Shown here in pieces: positions 18,593 through 27,867 of a stretch of 64,000 bases of DNA. A program made the translations under genes and the position numbers. Source of the stretch: Thalassospira tepidiphila MCCC 1A03514 (GTDB lineage Bacteria > Pseudomonadota > Alphaproteobacteria > Rhodospirillales > Thalassospiraceae); contig NZ_JPVZ01000002.1 in NCBI RefSeq assembly GCF_001662875.1, positions 496,001 through 560,000 on the forward strand, given 5' to 3'. The first letter of the stretch is position 1; every line of letters starts with the position of its first letter. A model generated the notes under the pieces. It ran no database searches and was not told the origin of the DNA. It saw only the letters and a program-made list of their open reading frames with translations.

Positions 18593-19387
18593 ATGGCTGT
18601 TGCCGAAAAACAGACGATGGAAGAAACCCCGCCCCCGACCTCGACCCGGACCCCGGCGTCAACAGGTGCGCAAGATGCCGAACAAACCGCACCGACCCTC
18701 GAAGGGCGGGTTGATGCCATTGATCAGAACCGCCTCTATGGCTGGGTCTGGTCGCCGCAAAGCCCGGATGCCCGGATCGAGGTGGTTGTGCGCCTGAACG
18801 GTCATGCCCTGCTGCGCGAAACCGCTGAAAACGAACGTGTCGATTTGCGCCGCAACGGTATCGGCGATGGAAAACACGCATTCGAGGTCGAATTGCCCGA
18901 TGCCGCGGTTGCCAGTGTCGAAAGTCTGACGGTCTGTGCCGTCATGCCCGGCACCAAGGAAGAAGTCACGCTGCGCATCCCGTCCCAAAGCGAACAGGAA
19001 GCCCACACGGCGCTGAACGCGCCGCTTGGCAAAATTCTGGATCGTCTGGATCGCCTGCTGGCCGCACAGCACATCTTGCAAAACGGTCAGCGCGAAGCCG
19101 CCAAACGTCTGGTCAGCGCATCCAAACGCATGGACGAACTGGCGTCCGCCGATGACGGCATCGAAGCCGGGGTGAAACTGGTGCGAAACGGTCAGGAAGA
19201 ACTCTCAAGCCGGGTCGATGAACTCGAAGTCTTTCTGGTGCGCTTTGACAAGTCACTCGGTGGCTTTGACGAACGGCTTTCAGCCCTGACCGCACGCCAC
19301 ACCAATGATCTCAAAACCCCGTTGCTGATCCTGTCCTGCCTGATTGGCGTGACCACCGGATTGGCAATCGGTGCCTTTGTCTGGTGA
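18593..19387 (+). CDS. Tail-anchored coiled-coil protein with G-W-x-x-D-P type domain
   Basis: A 264-residue protein of unknown function with a strong AAGGAGG site (18581-18587). A Pro/Thr-rich N-terminus of about 35 residues comes first. Next is a beta-rich domain at about 36-115 (GRVDAIDQNRLYGWVWSPQ, ending GKHAFEVELPDA), a type often seen appended to alphaproteobacterial glycosyltransferases. A predicted coiled coil follows at 140-240, and one hydrophobic C-terminal segment (about 243-264) ends the protein. There is no signal peptide, so it should be tail-anchored in the inner membrane facing the cytoplasm. Sitting between glycosyltransferase genes, it could tether or scaffold the enzymes (inference). 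Confidence 0.75.
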   Translation: MAVAEKQTMEETPPPTSTRTPASTGAQDAEQTAPTLEGRVDAIDQNRLYGWVWSPQSPDARIEVVVRLNGHALLRETAENERVDLRRNGIGDGKHAFEVELPDAAVASVESLTVCAVMPGTKEEVTLRIPSQSEQEAHTALNAPLGKILDRLDRLLAAQHILQNGQREAAKRLVSASKRMDELASADDGIEAGVKLVRNGQEELSSRVDELEVFLVRFDKSLGGFDERLSALTARHTNDLKTPLLILSCLIGVTTGLAIGAFVW

Positions 19388-19448
19388 TCGCCATGGCACG
19401 GCAACCATTCGCTTTGAAACACACGCGTAAACACAAGGAGGCCCGGGC

Positions 19449-21644
19449 ATGACCGAACAGCATGGAATGCCACTGGATGGCAGAACCGTCGTCGCCGCCT
19501 TGGTCGATGAAGGTCTGGCTTTGATGGTCGGGGTGGGAAGTGCCCTGCCGGCAACGATTGACATTTACCTCAACAGCCAGTCTGACGCCAAAGTCCAGGC
19601 ATCCATCATTTCATGGCGCCGCCACGATGCGGAACCCGACAATGCCTATGGCTTTGTGGCCCTCTTGCCGATGAAGGATGTCTCCGCACGTCGTTTGAAA
19701 ACCGCCCTGTTCCGGGGCGCGGGCAAGCCGCGTGAATACCGCATCGACAATCGTCAACAACGCATTGAGGCGGTTCTGTCCTCTGTTGCCGATCAATCCG
19801 GCCCGGCCTTTGCCACGGTGATTGATGGTTTGATCGAAGCCCTGCTGGCAGGCGACCCCGATAAAAAACGCCTCAGCAAGGTGGCTGCACTTGTGCAAAG
19901 TGCAGCACGCAGCAACGGCTTTATCGAAGTACTCGGCGGGCTCGAAGAAGGTGATGTTTATATTCAGGGCTGGTCAAGCGGCTTCCCCACCGGACGCACC
20001 CGCGTCATTGCCATGGCGGATTCTCCGATACTGGCGGAATTGACCAGTGCCGATTTCCAGCGCGATGACCTGGGCGACGAGGCATCCGGTGTAACCGGCC
20101 TGATGCTGGGTGATAAGCCGATCAATCCGAAAAAACTCAAACGGGTTTACTTCCGCGGCCGCGACACCTGGTACTCGATCGAGGTGTATCAGCACCGCGT
20201 TCTGGTCGCACCGCCCTATGTCCCGGCCCATATTCGCTCGGTCCTTGATCGTGTGCGCGCACCGGAAAAAATCCTGCATACCCTTAAAATGGCCGCACAT
20301 CGTTTTGATGGCCGCGACACGGTATCCGAACTGGATCGCCCGGTCCGCATCGGCATCGATTTCTCTCTTCTGATCGAAGGAAGCGGGGTGTTGATTTCCG
20401 GCTGGATGCTTGATCCCGACCGTGCGGTCAAGGATGTGTCACTGCGGGTTGGCGGTGAAGTCGTGCGGATTGACGATCACTGGACGCGCCAGTCACGCGC
20501 CGATGTGACCGATGCCTTTGCCAATGATCCGATGTTCTCTGGCATGAACCCGGCCCGGAATAATCACGGCTTTTTGGTGTTTTGCCCGTTGGACGTCACC
20601 CCGCCATCCGATCAGGCGACCTATCTTGAACTGGGCATCAGTGATGCCTTTCCGGCCTATTGCCCGCTGAACCCGACGCGTGCATCGGCCCGTCAGGCTC
20701 TTTCACGGGTTTTGCCGTCGCTTGATCCGCGGTCGGTCACGGCCTCGAACAGTATCGAACGTCAGTTCGGCCCGATGTTACAGGCCATGACGGCACAGCG
20801 CCCCTATGCGGTGGATATCCATGATATCGGCGACTTTGACGAAGACGCGCCGGTGACCCTTGTGGTCGGTGTCGATGACACGATCAATGATATCGGTGTC
20901 ACCATTGCCCTGTTGGGACTGGATAGTGCCACCCGCCATCTGCCGATTGTCATTGCCGGGCCGGTCGAAAGCTTTGATCAGGTCGGCAGCGAAATCTTGC
21001 GCCTTGCCGCCTTTTACAAACTCAACACCCGGATCGTTTTCGCCGAAGGGGTCGAAGACTATTGCGATGCGCTCGAAGTCGGTGTGGATGCCACCAATTC
21101 CGAAACAGTCGGGCTGGTGTCAGCACATATTCTGCCGCGCGATGATGGCTGGTTTGATCAGTTGCATGCCGCCTATATCAAACGCGGCAACAAGGTTCTC
21201 GTCTCGCCGACCATCCTGTTTGAAGACGATTCTGTCCGTTGGGCCGGGACCTGGATCAACAGCAATGCCAATGGCGGGCAATATCTGTCGGATCGCTATG
21301 TCGGCTACCCTTGCGCGGTTCTTGCCGATGCCCAACCCAGCGAAGTCAGTGCCGGTACGTTGGAATGCTGCATTCTGCCGCGCAAGGCCTTCAAGGACAG
21401 TGACGGCTTTACCCGTGGCTATATCGGTCCGGCGGAAAAAAGCCTCGACCTTGCACTCAAGCTGCGCATGGCGGGGACGCCATCCTACTGGATCCCCGAT
21501 GTCGAAGTACTGGGCAGCGAACAATCCATAAGCAAAGCCCCTGCCTGGGAGGAACTTTCCAATCGTCTTGACCGCTGGGCGTTTGATCGCCGCTGGTCAT
21601 TGGTCGTTTCAAACTTGCGGAGCCACAACAATGCCGTCGACTGA
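19449..21644 (+). CDS. Degenerate GT2-like protein (putative pseudo-glycosyltransferase)
   Basis: A 731-residue paralog of the GT2 protein at 14231. Residues about 470-720 keep the GT-A framework: VSPTILFEDDSVRWAG aligns with VGPKLLFEDGSIQHAG, and YWIPDVEVL with KYVPDVSLY. The metal-binding Asp561 of the active paralog is His560 here, and the catalytic Glu665-Asp666 pair is Lys664-Ser665. Two G-W type segments occur around Trp175 and Trp319. Transfer activity is unlikely, so a scaffolding, glycan-binding or regulatory role is inferred. The frame is intact with a strong ribosome site (AAGGAGG at 19435-19441), so it is not a decaying pseudogene. The end overlaps the next gene by 14 bases. Confidence 0.8.
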   Translation: MTEQHGMPLDGRTVVAALVDEGLALMVGVGSALPATIDIYLNSQSDAKVQASIISWRRHDAEPDNAYGFVALLPMKDVSARRLKTALFRGAGKPREYRIDNRQQRIEAVLSSVADQSGPAFATVIDGLIEALLAGDPDKKRLSKVAALVQSAARSNGFIEVLGGLEEGDVYIQGWSSGFPTGRTRVIAMADSPILAELTSADFQRDDLGDEASGVTGLMLGDKPINPKKLKRVYFRGRDTWYSIEVYQHRVLVAPPYVPAHIRSVLDRVRAPEKILHTLKMAAHRFDGRDTVSELDRPVRIGIDFSLLIEGSGVLISGWMLDPDRAVKDVSLRVGGEVVRIDDHWTRQSRADVTDAFANDPMFSGMNPARNNHGFLVFCPLDVTPPSDQATYLELGISDAFPAYCPLNPTRASARQALSRVLPSLDPRSVTASNSIERQFGPMLQAMTAQRPYAVDIHDIGDFDEDAPVTLVVGVDDTINDIGVTIALLGLDSATRHLPIVIAGPVESFDQVGSEILRLAAFYKLNTRIVFAEGVEDYCDALEVGVDATNSETVGLVSAHILPRDDGWFDQLHAAYIKRGNKVLVSPTILFEDDSVRWAGTWINSNANGGQYLSDRYVGYPCAVLADAQPSEVSAGTLECCILPRKAFKDSDGFTRGYIGPAEKSLDLALKLRMAGTPSYWIPDVEVLGSEQSISKAPAWEELSNRLDRWAFDRRWSLVVSNLRSHNNAVD

Positions 21645-22953
21645 TTTACGCGTCCTCGTTATTTCGCACGGCCATCCCAGCATCTCGCTGGGCGGGGCCG
21701 AAGTGGCCTCCTACAACCTGCATAAAGGGTTGAACAAACTTGACGGGGTCGAAAGCTTTTATCTCGCCCGCGTTGGCAATCCCGTACCGCGTCACGGCGC
21801 CTCGGCCCTGATGAGCCTGCGGCAAAAGGAAAACGAAATCCTTTATCACGCGGAAAACTATGATCATTTCCTGCTCTCGAACGGCAGCACGGATGAAATT
21901 GATCGGGATTTCCTGCGCTTTGTGAAGGATTACGAACCCGATGTCGTGCATTTCCATCACTATCTCGGCCTTGGGCTCGAAACCATCTATGCCATTCGCG
22001 AAGCCCTGCCCGAAACCGCGATTTTCTTTACTTTCCACGAGTTTTTGACGATCTGCCACAATCACGGGCAGATGATCAAAAGCGGCGGAACCAAGCTGTG
22101 CAACCGGGCCAGCCCGATTGATTGCAATGGCTGTTTCCCCAATATCTCGCCGGCTTCGTTCCTGCGGCGTGAACGCTTCATCAAGGCGATGCTGGAACTG
22201 GCCGATCACTATGTCTCGCCCAGCGAGTTTCTCGCCAACCGTTTCATTGACTGGGGCATGAAGGCCGAAAAAATGTCGGTGATCGAAAACGGTCTCGACA
22301 TTAATGAACGGGCCAAGGACCGCCCGCTTTCCAAAACCCAGCCGCGCCGCTCGCGCTTTGCCTTCTTCGGGCAACTGACGATGTTCAAGGGCGCTGACAT
22401 CCTTCTCGATGCGGTCGGGCGTGTGCCTGATGAAATCTGGGGTGATGATGCGCGGCTGATGATCTTTGGCGGCAACCTTGATCGCCAGCCCAAGGAATAT
22501 CAGGACAAGGTCCATGACCTGATCGAAAAGGCCGGCGAACGTGTCCGCTTTTACGGGGCCTATCAGAATACCGAAATGCCCAAACTGATGGAGCTCGCCG
22601 ACTGGACGATCATTCCCTCGATCTGGTGGGAAAACTCGCCGGTCGTGATTCAGGAAGCCTTCTTCCACGGGCGTCCGATGATCTGTTCCAACATTGGCGG
22701 CATGGCCGAAAAAATCACCGACGGTGTCAATGGTCTGCATTTCCGGGTCGGAAGTGCCGAAGACCTTGCGGATCGGATGATCGAAGTTCTCAGCGACAAC
22801 AAGATCTGGGATCGGATGCGCGAGGGAATACCAAGCGTGACGACCTATCAGGAATGCGCCGAGCAACATCTCGCGCAGTATCGGGAGGTTCTGGAAACGC
22901 GCCGTATGTCTGCAAAGGCTGCGAGCCCGCAAACCGTGGCAAGCACGGCATGA
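21631..22953 (+). CDS. Glycosyltransferase, GT4-like (GT-B fold)
   Basis: A 440-residue GT-B glycosyltransferase starting MPSTDLRVLVISHGHPSI. The N-terminal donor-site loop is SLGGAEVASYNL and the C-terminal hallmark is WWENSPVVIQEAFFHGRP, followed by SNIGGMAEKI. I chose the ATG at 21631. An upstream in-frame start at 21568 would lie deep inside the preceding gene. It overlaps that gene by 14 bases, so the two are translationally coupled. It is a paralog of 17307-18572. Cys residues near the middle (CNRASPIDCNGCF) form a small cluster that the paralog lacks. Specificity is unknown. Confidence 0.92.
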   Translation: MPSTDLRVLVISHGHPSISLGGAEVASYNLHKGLNKLDGVESFYLARVGNPVPRHGASALMSLRQKENEILYHAENYDHFLLSNGSTDEIDRDFLRFVKDYEPDVVHFHHYLGLGLETIYAIREALPETAIFFTFHEFLTICHNHGQMIKSGGTKLCNRASPIDCNGCFPNISPASFLRRERFIKAMLELADHYVSPSEFLANRFIDWGMKAEKMSVIENGLDINERAKDRPLSKTQPRRSRFAFFGQLTMFKGADILLDAVGRVPDEIWGDDARLMIFGGNLDRQPKEYQDKVHDLIEKAGERVRFYGAYQNTEMPKLMELADWTIIPSIWWENSPVVIQEAFFHGRPMICSNIGGMAEKITDGVNGLHFRVGSAEDLADRMIEVLSDNKIWDRMREGIPSVTTYQECAEQHLAQYREVLETRRMSAKAASPQTVASTA

Positions 22954-22991
22954 ATTCAGAACAAAAACGTGATCAACCAAGGAGAGACAAC

Positions 22992-24182
22992 ATGGCGCGC
23001 GTTCTCGTAATGATCCCGTCCGGCGAAGTCTACGACCACGACTGCGTCCGATGGTACAACTATCAGGATGTTCAAAAGAGCATCAATCACTACCACAATA
23101 TCGGGGATGCCTTTGTCTTCGATTCATCGCTCAAACTGATGAATTACGACAAGCTTGGTGTCCTGCCGATTGCCGATCCCAAGATGGAAGACATCGACCG
23201 CCTTCGCGAGGAATATGACTATGTCTTCCTGCGCGGGTCGAACTACATCCATTCCGATATGGACTGGCGCAATACCATCGACGTTCTCAAACGCCTGAAA
23301 CTGCCCGTGTTGGGCTTTGGCATCGGTGCGCAGGCCCCGGTCAAAGGCAAGATCGAACTGTCCGAACAGACCAAAACGGTTCTGCGGATGATGGCTGATT
23401 CCACCACCTCCATCGGTGTGCGCGGGGCCTATACCGCACAGGTTCTTTGGGATCTTGGCATCACCAATGTCCGCATTGTCGGCTGCCCGACCGCGTTTAG
23501 GCAAAACAATCCCGACATGCGCATCAAGCTGCCATCGCTCGATAGCGTGAAAAATGTCGGCATTACGCTGCGCCGTGAAGTATCCCCGGCCTATGCCCAG
23601 GACATCAAACGGTATCTGACGTTCCATCGTGATCTGGTCAAACATCTTGCCGACCGGTTCGATGACATGACCCTGATGGCCCAGGGCGAACCCGAAGAGA
23701 AAAAGCTCGTCTTTGGCAGCAACGCCCAGCGCGAAGAAGCCATGCAGGCGCTCAAAAACAACGACTGGGTCAAGAACTGGTATCTCGATGACACGATGGA
23801 ACGCCTCTATCGCGAGAAGCTGTTCTATTCCGATGTCGTGTCCGATTACGAGGATCTGGTCCGGACCAAGGATTGCGTGCTGGGCTATCGCCTGCACGGC
23901 AATCTGATGGCGCTGTCCAACGGTGTTCCGTCGATTTACTTCACCTATGACAGCCGCACGGTCGAATTCGCCGAAACCTATCAGATCCCGTCCTATGACG
24001 TGTTCTCGGAAAAGGAATTCGTGCTCGAGGATTACTGGAATCAGGATCTGTTCGACAAGTTCAACCGCGCCTGGTTCCAGACCTATCGCGAAATGGCGCA
24101 ATTCCTGACCGAAAACAACATTGATCACAAAATGGTCGATGTCATGAAAGCTGATACGCAGCCTCAGCGAAAGGTCGCGTGA
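22992..24182 (+). CDS. Polysaccharide pyruvyl transferase family protein (copy 1)
   Basis: A 396-residue member of the family that attaches pyruvyl ketals to sugars, or acts as a relative of it. The diagnostic C-terminal segment is GYRLHGNLMALSNGVPSIYF. An N-terminal FLRGSNYIHSDMDW and central VGCPTAFR also fit. The ATG at 22992 has GGAGA 7 bases upstream. A longer frame upstream lies inside the glycosyltransferase gene and is out of its phase. It is clearly paralogous to 25377-26582, and galE sits between the two copies. The predicted role is decoration of a galactose-type sugar, giving negative charge (inference). Confidence 0.85.
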   Translation: MARVLVMIPSGEVYDHDCVRWYNYQDVQKSINHYHNIGDAFVFDSSLKLMNYDKLGVLPIADPKMEDIDRLREEYDYVFLRGSNYIHSDMDWRNTIDVLKRLKLPVLGFGIGAQAPVKGKIELSEQTKTVLRMMADSTTSIGVRGAYTAQVLWDLGITNVRIVGCPTAFRQNNPDMRIKLPSLDSVKNVGITLRREVSPAYAQDIKRYLTFHRDLVKHLADRFDDMTLMAQGEPEEKKLVFGSNAQREEAMQALKNNDWVKNWYLDDTMERLYREKLFYSDVVSDYEDLVRTKDCVLGYRLHGNLMALSNGVPSIYFTYDSRTVEFAETYQIPSYDVFSEKEFVLEDYWNQDLFDKFNRAWFQTYREMAQFLTENNIDHKMVDVMKADTQPQRKVA

Positions 24183-24290
24183 TCCCACCCGGTATGGCCG
24201 TTCTGGCGACCCGGATCGGGATCGCCGGGCGGCCGTGCCTTCCAAAGCAGCCTGAACCAAAACAGGCAACATCAACAAGGAGACACGGCA

Positions 24291-25286
24291 ATGACTGTAC
24301 TTGTAACAGGTGGCGCAGGGTATATCGGCAGTCACGCGGCACTGGCACTTCTCGATGGCGGGCGCGATGTCGTCGTGCTGGATAACCTAAGTCAGGGGCA
24401 TCGCTGGGCAGTGCCCACCGGGGCGGCCTTCGTTGAAGGTGATTGTGGCGACGAAGATCTGGTGCGTCGCGTCATCGCCGAACATGATGTGACGGCGATC
24501 ATGCATTTTGCCGGGTCGATCATTGTCCCGGACTCGGTCATCTATCCGCTGGAATATTACCGCAACAACACGGTCAATTCGCGTGCACTGTTGCAAGTTG
24601 CCGTGGATAGCGGCGTAAAGCATTTCATCTTTTCCTCGACCGCGGGGGTTTATGGCGAACCAAAAGCCACCCCGATCAACGAGGACTTTGCCCTTAAGCC
24701 GATCTCGCCCTATGGCACATCAAAAATGATGACCGAAAAGATGTTGGCCGATGCCGCCATCGCCCATGACTTGCGCTATGTCGCGCTGCGTTACTTCAAT
24801 GTTGCCGGTGCCGATCCCAAAGGCCGTTCCGGCCAGACATCGCGCAAGGCAACCCATCTGATCAAGATCGCAAGCCAGGCGGCAACCGGGACGCGTCCGC
24901 AAATGGCCATTTACGGCGAAGATTACGAAACTCCCGATGGCACCTGCATTCGCGATTACATCCATGTGTCCGACCTCGCCAATGCCCATGTTCTGGCCCT
25001 TGAATATCTCGAACGCGGCGGCGAAAGCGACGTGATGAATTGCGGTTATGGTCGCGGGTTCTCGGTGCGCGAAGTGATCGGTGCGGTCAAAAAAGTGTCT
25101 GGCGTTGATTTCGAAGTCGAACTTGCCGACCGTCGCCCCGGTGATCCGGCAGCCCTGATTGCCGCGGCCGATCGTATTCGCCAGAAACTCGGCTGGACCC
25201 CGGTTCATGATGACTTGGATGCCATCGTGCGCCATGCCCTTGATTGGGAACAAAGCCTTAAATCCCGCGAGGTCAGTGCGGCTTAA
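24291..25286 (+). CDS. galE: UDP-glucose 4-epimerase
   Basis: A 331-residue extended short-chain dehydrogenase. The NAD motif VTGGAGYIGSH is at residues 5-15, the catalytic Ser/Thr in FSSTAGVYGE, and the YxxxK pair in SPYGTSKMM. The C-terminal GDPAALIAA segment is typical of GalE. It interconverts UDP-glucose and UDP-galactose in the cytoplasm, giving the donor for the nearby transferases. AAGGAG lies about 10 bases before the ATG. It lies between two pyruvyltransferase paralogs, consistent with galactose being the pyruvylated residue (inference). Related UDP-GlcNAc epimerases cannot be excluded. Confidence 0.9.
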   Translation: MTVLVTGGAGYIGSHAALALLDGGRDVVVLDNLSQGHRWAVPTGAAFVEGDCGDEDLVRRVIAEHDVTAIMHFAGSIIVPDSVIYPLEYYRNNTVNSRALLQVAVDSGVKHFIFSSTAGVYGEPKATPINEDFALKPISPYGTSKMMTEKMLADAAIAHDLRYVALRYFNVAGADPKGRSGQTSRKATHLIKIASQAATGTRPQMAIYGEDYETPDGTCIRDYIHVSDLANAHVLALEYLERGGESDVMNCGYGRGFSVREVIGAVKKVSGVDFEVELADRRPGDPAALIAAADRIRQKLGWTPVHDDLDAIVRHALDWEQSLKSREVSAA

Positions 25287-25376
25287 ACACACCTCGCAAG
25301 ACCTGCACTTCCAAACACGAGCAACGGTTCGAAACAACGTCAAAAATGACACGAACCAAACACGCAGGAGCATAAA

Positions 25377-26582
25377 ATGGCACCCGAACTCCCCACCGGG
25401 GGGCGCAAGCCCCGTATTGGCGTATTGATGCCCGCTGGCCGTCTTGAGGGCAATCTTGGTGTTGTCACCCACACCTATAATGCGCCGGAAAAGGCAAAGA
25501 CGTTATTCACCAATATCGGTGACTGCTTTGTCTATGATTCCTCGCTGCGCATTCTCGATTATTCCGAACTTTTTCCGATCTATGTGCCCTCGGACGGCAA
25601 TATTTCGGAAACCCAGATCGAACAGATCAATCGGCTGGATTACATCTTTCTGCGCGGATCGAACTATATCAACACCAACGGTCAATGGGATCCGATCACA
25701 GCGGTTCTTGAAAAAACCAAGGTCCCCGTGATTGCCTTTGGCATCGGTGTTCAGGTTCCCGACAATTCCGAAGAATATGTCAATGAGTCGACCCGACGGT
25801 TCTTGAATCTGGTTGCAGATCGCTCGGCATCAATTGGCGTGCGCGGCAACTTGTCGAAAAAGGCGCTGAATTCGATCGGGATCAAAAATGTCCGCATCTT
25901 TGGCTGTCCGACGGCGTTCCGCCATTGCAAACCGGAACTGAAATTGCGCCGGGTTGATGCCGCATCGATCAAAAGGCTGGGCTTTACGCTTCGCCGCAAG
26001 ACGCACGGTTTTCAGACCCAGCAACGCTTTATGTTGCGCACACTGGCCGAACGCTACGACACGGAAATCCTGTGTGCCGGCGAACTTGAAGAAAAGCAGA
26101 TCTATTACGCGCGATCCAAACAGGTCGAAAATGATGCGGCTGTCATGGACGAGGCTGTCAAAAAATTGACCGCGGAAAAGTGGTTCTATGGCCCCAGGGA
26201 TCCGTTGCTGGACCTTTATAAATCGTCGCTTTCGGTGTTTGAAAGTGTCGCGGATTTTGAACGGGCCGAACAGAACCTTGATGCGGTGACCGGTTATCGC
26301 CTGCATGGCAATTTGCTGGCCTTGGCCAACGAAGTTCCGGCCCTTTATGTCACCTATGACACGCGCACCCGCGAATTTGTCCGAACACTTGGCATTCCGT
26401 TCGTGGATGGTCGCTACATGGACAAATTCTCGTTCGAGGAAGCTTGGGATAACGCCGATTTCGATCTGTTTGAGCAGACTTATCAGAAGCGTTTTGGCGA
26501 TCTGAAAAACTTCCTTGAAGAAAACAGCATGGCACACCGTCTGGGCAGTACCCCGGCCCCATACGTCGCAGAGGCGGCGTGA
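25377..26582 (+). CDS. Polysaccharide pyruvyl transferase family protein (copy 2)
   Basis: A 401-residue paralog of the product of 22992-24182. It shares NIGDCFVYDSSLRILDY, FLRGSNYINTNGQW, FGCPTAFRHCKP and GYRLHGNLLALANEVPALYV. GGAG lies just before the ATG at 25377. The copies differ enough to expect different acceptors or positions rather than simple redundancy. A strong hairpin directly follows, so this may be the last gene of the main glycan operon. Predicted cytoplasmic. Confidence 0.85.
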   Translation: MAPELPTGGRKPRIGVLMPAGRLEGNLGVVTHTYNAPEKAKTLFTNIGDCFVYDSSLRILDYSELFPIYVPSDGNISETQIEQINRLDYIFLRGSNYINTNGQWDPITAVLEKTKVPVIAFGIGVQVPDNSEEYVNESTRRFLNLVADRSASIGVRGNLSKKALNSIGIKNVRIFGCPTAFRHCKPELKLRRVDAASIKRLGFTLRRKTHGFQTQQRFMLRTLAERYDTEILCAGELEEKQIYYARSKQVENDAAVMDEAVKKLTAEKWFYGPRDPLLDLYKSSLSVFESVADFERAEQNLDAVTGYRLHGNLLALANEVPALYVTYDTRTREFVRTLGIPFVDGRYMDKFSFEEAWDNADFDLFEQTYQKRFGDLKNFLEENSMAHRLGSTPAPYVAEAA

Positions 26583-26593
26583 CCTTGCTGTCT

Positions 26594-26628
26594 GGTGCGT
26601 GGCGTAACCCCCAGTAACGCCACGCACC
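26594..26628 (+). terminator. Strong 12-bp hairpin after the second pyruvyltransferase gene
   Basis: GGTGCGTGGCGT (26594-26605) and ACGCCACGCACC (26617-26628) pair perfectly around an 11-base loop. A moderately T-rich stretch follows. It is probably a terminator, or an attenuator before the next gene. Confidence 0.6.
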
Positions 26629-26667
26629 ACACTTTCTCATTTGATTTCAAACCTGGCGGGTGAAACC

Positions 26668-27864
26668 TTGGGCACACTTCGTTTCTCAAAACGCATCACA
26701 GGTCTCTCGGCATTCCTGATCGGCTTGTCGGTCGGGGGCATGTTTGGCTGGAACCCGGATTTGCGGGCCGCCGAGGTAACTGTCTCGGGCACCGAAACCG
26801 TCATCTTTGATAGCGACGTCACCGGATGTGACAACCATCATCTGCCCGATTCACCAGCCCGGGCCTTTCGCAACAATCAGGGCAAAATGGTTCTGTTTGC
26901 CCCGAACTTTCAAAACCGGGCCTTTGTCGGTTATGGCTTTAACAGCCTGAAACCCGATTGCGACAGCCGCTTCAAGGCCGCGGGCAAAGCCGTACCCGAA
27001 CTGCTTGATGATCGCACCTGGCTTCAGGCTATCTATACCCGTGACGGGCGCGATGTTTATGCGCTGGGCAGTGCCAGTTTCATGCCCTATCGCCATGACA
27101 TGCCCTGCAAGGGACGGACAAAACGCACCGATTGCTGGATCAATGGTCTGGTGACGCTGAAATCAAGTGACGGCGGCAAGACCTTTGACTATCTCGGCAA
27201 CCCGCCCCGACATGCACCGTTCCCGCCGCCTGAACCCTATCGCGATGATCGCAAACGCGCGCCAAGCTATGTGACGGTGACCAACATCATCTCCTGGCAG
27301 AATTACTATTACGCCATTGTCTGGCGTCGGGCTGATAACTGGGAAGAGTCGCGCAATTGTCTGGTGCGCGCCCCGATTGATGATCCCAAACGATGGGATG
27401 TCTGGAACGGCTCAGGCTTCGAGTTGGCCGCAACCCTGACCGATCAGGGATGGTCGGCACTCGAAACCGAATGTGCGCGCGTCGGGCCGGTGGGGGTTTC
27501 CTCCATCCGCGGTCTGGTCCGCCATGAAGGTTCAAACAGTTTCATCACCGTTTACCTCCATCGCATCCGCAAAAAGGGCGAGCCCGATATTGCCGGCTTT
27601 TTCTATTCGTCCTCGACGGATCTTAAAAACTGGTCGGAGCCCAAATTGCTCTATCGCCAGCCTTTGCAACGCGACGCGGCAGAGGGCGAAACCTTCTCGG
27701 CCTATCCGTCGATCATCGACGAAGACAGCACAGATCGTCTGTTTGGCACGGTTGATGACGAAGCCAGCCTGGTTTTCGTCCGTCTTGTCCCGAAACCCTA
27801 CAAGGATCGCTGGCGTGTGCCGCGCCAACTGATCCGTGTTCCGATCTCGATCAAGGAGTATTGA
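26668..27864 (+). CDS. Exported propeller-like protein with Asp-box motifs, unknown function
   Basis: About 398 residues. A basic N-terminus plus a hydrophobic core (residues about 10-30) looks like a signal peptide with cleavage near LRAAE. The body has Asp-box-like motifs (KSSDGGKTF and SSSTDLKNWS), which occur in sialidase and GH43-type beta-propellers, and several Cys that could form disulfides. I prefer the TTG at 26668, which has GGGTGA upstream; a TTG at 26641 is the alternative. No catalytic set was recognised. The position at the end of a glycan island suggests a periplasmic glycan-modifying or glycan-binding protein (inference). Confidence 0.7.
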   Translation: MGTLRFSKRITGLSAFLIGLSVGGMFGWNPDLRAAEVTVSGTETVIFDSDVTGCDNHHLPDSPARAFRNNQGKMVLFAPNFQNRAFVGYGFNSLKPDCDSRFKAAGKAVPELLDDRTWLQAIYTRDGRDVYALGSASFMPYRHDMPCKGRTKRTDCWINGLVTLKSSDGGKTFDYLGNPPRHAPFPPPEPYRDDRKRAPSYVTVTNIISWQNYYYAIVWRRADNWEESRNCLVRAPIDDPKRWDVWNGSGFELAATLTDQGWSALETECARVGPVGVSSIRGLVRHEGSNSFITVYLHRIRKKGEPDIAGFFYSSSTDLKNWSEPKLLYRQPLQRDAAEGETFSAYPSIIDEDSTDRLFGTVDDEASLVFVRLVPKPYKDRWRVPRQLIRVPISIKEY

Positions 27865-27867
27865 ACA

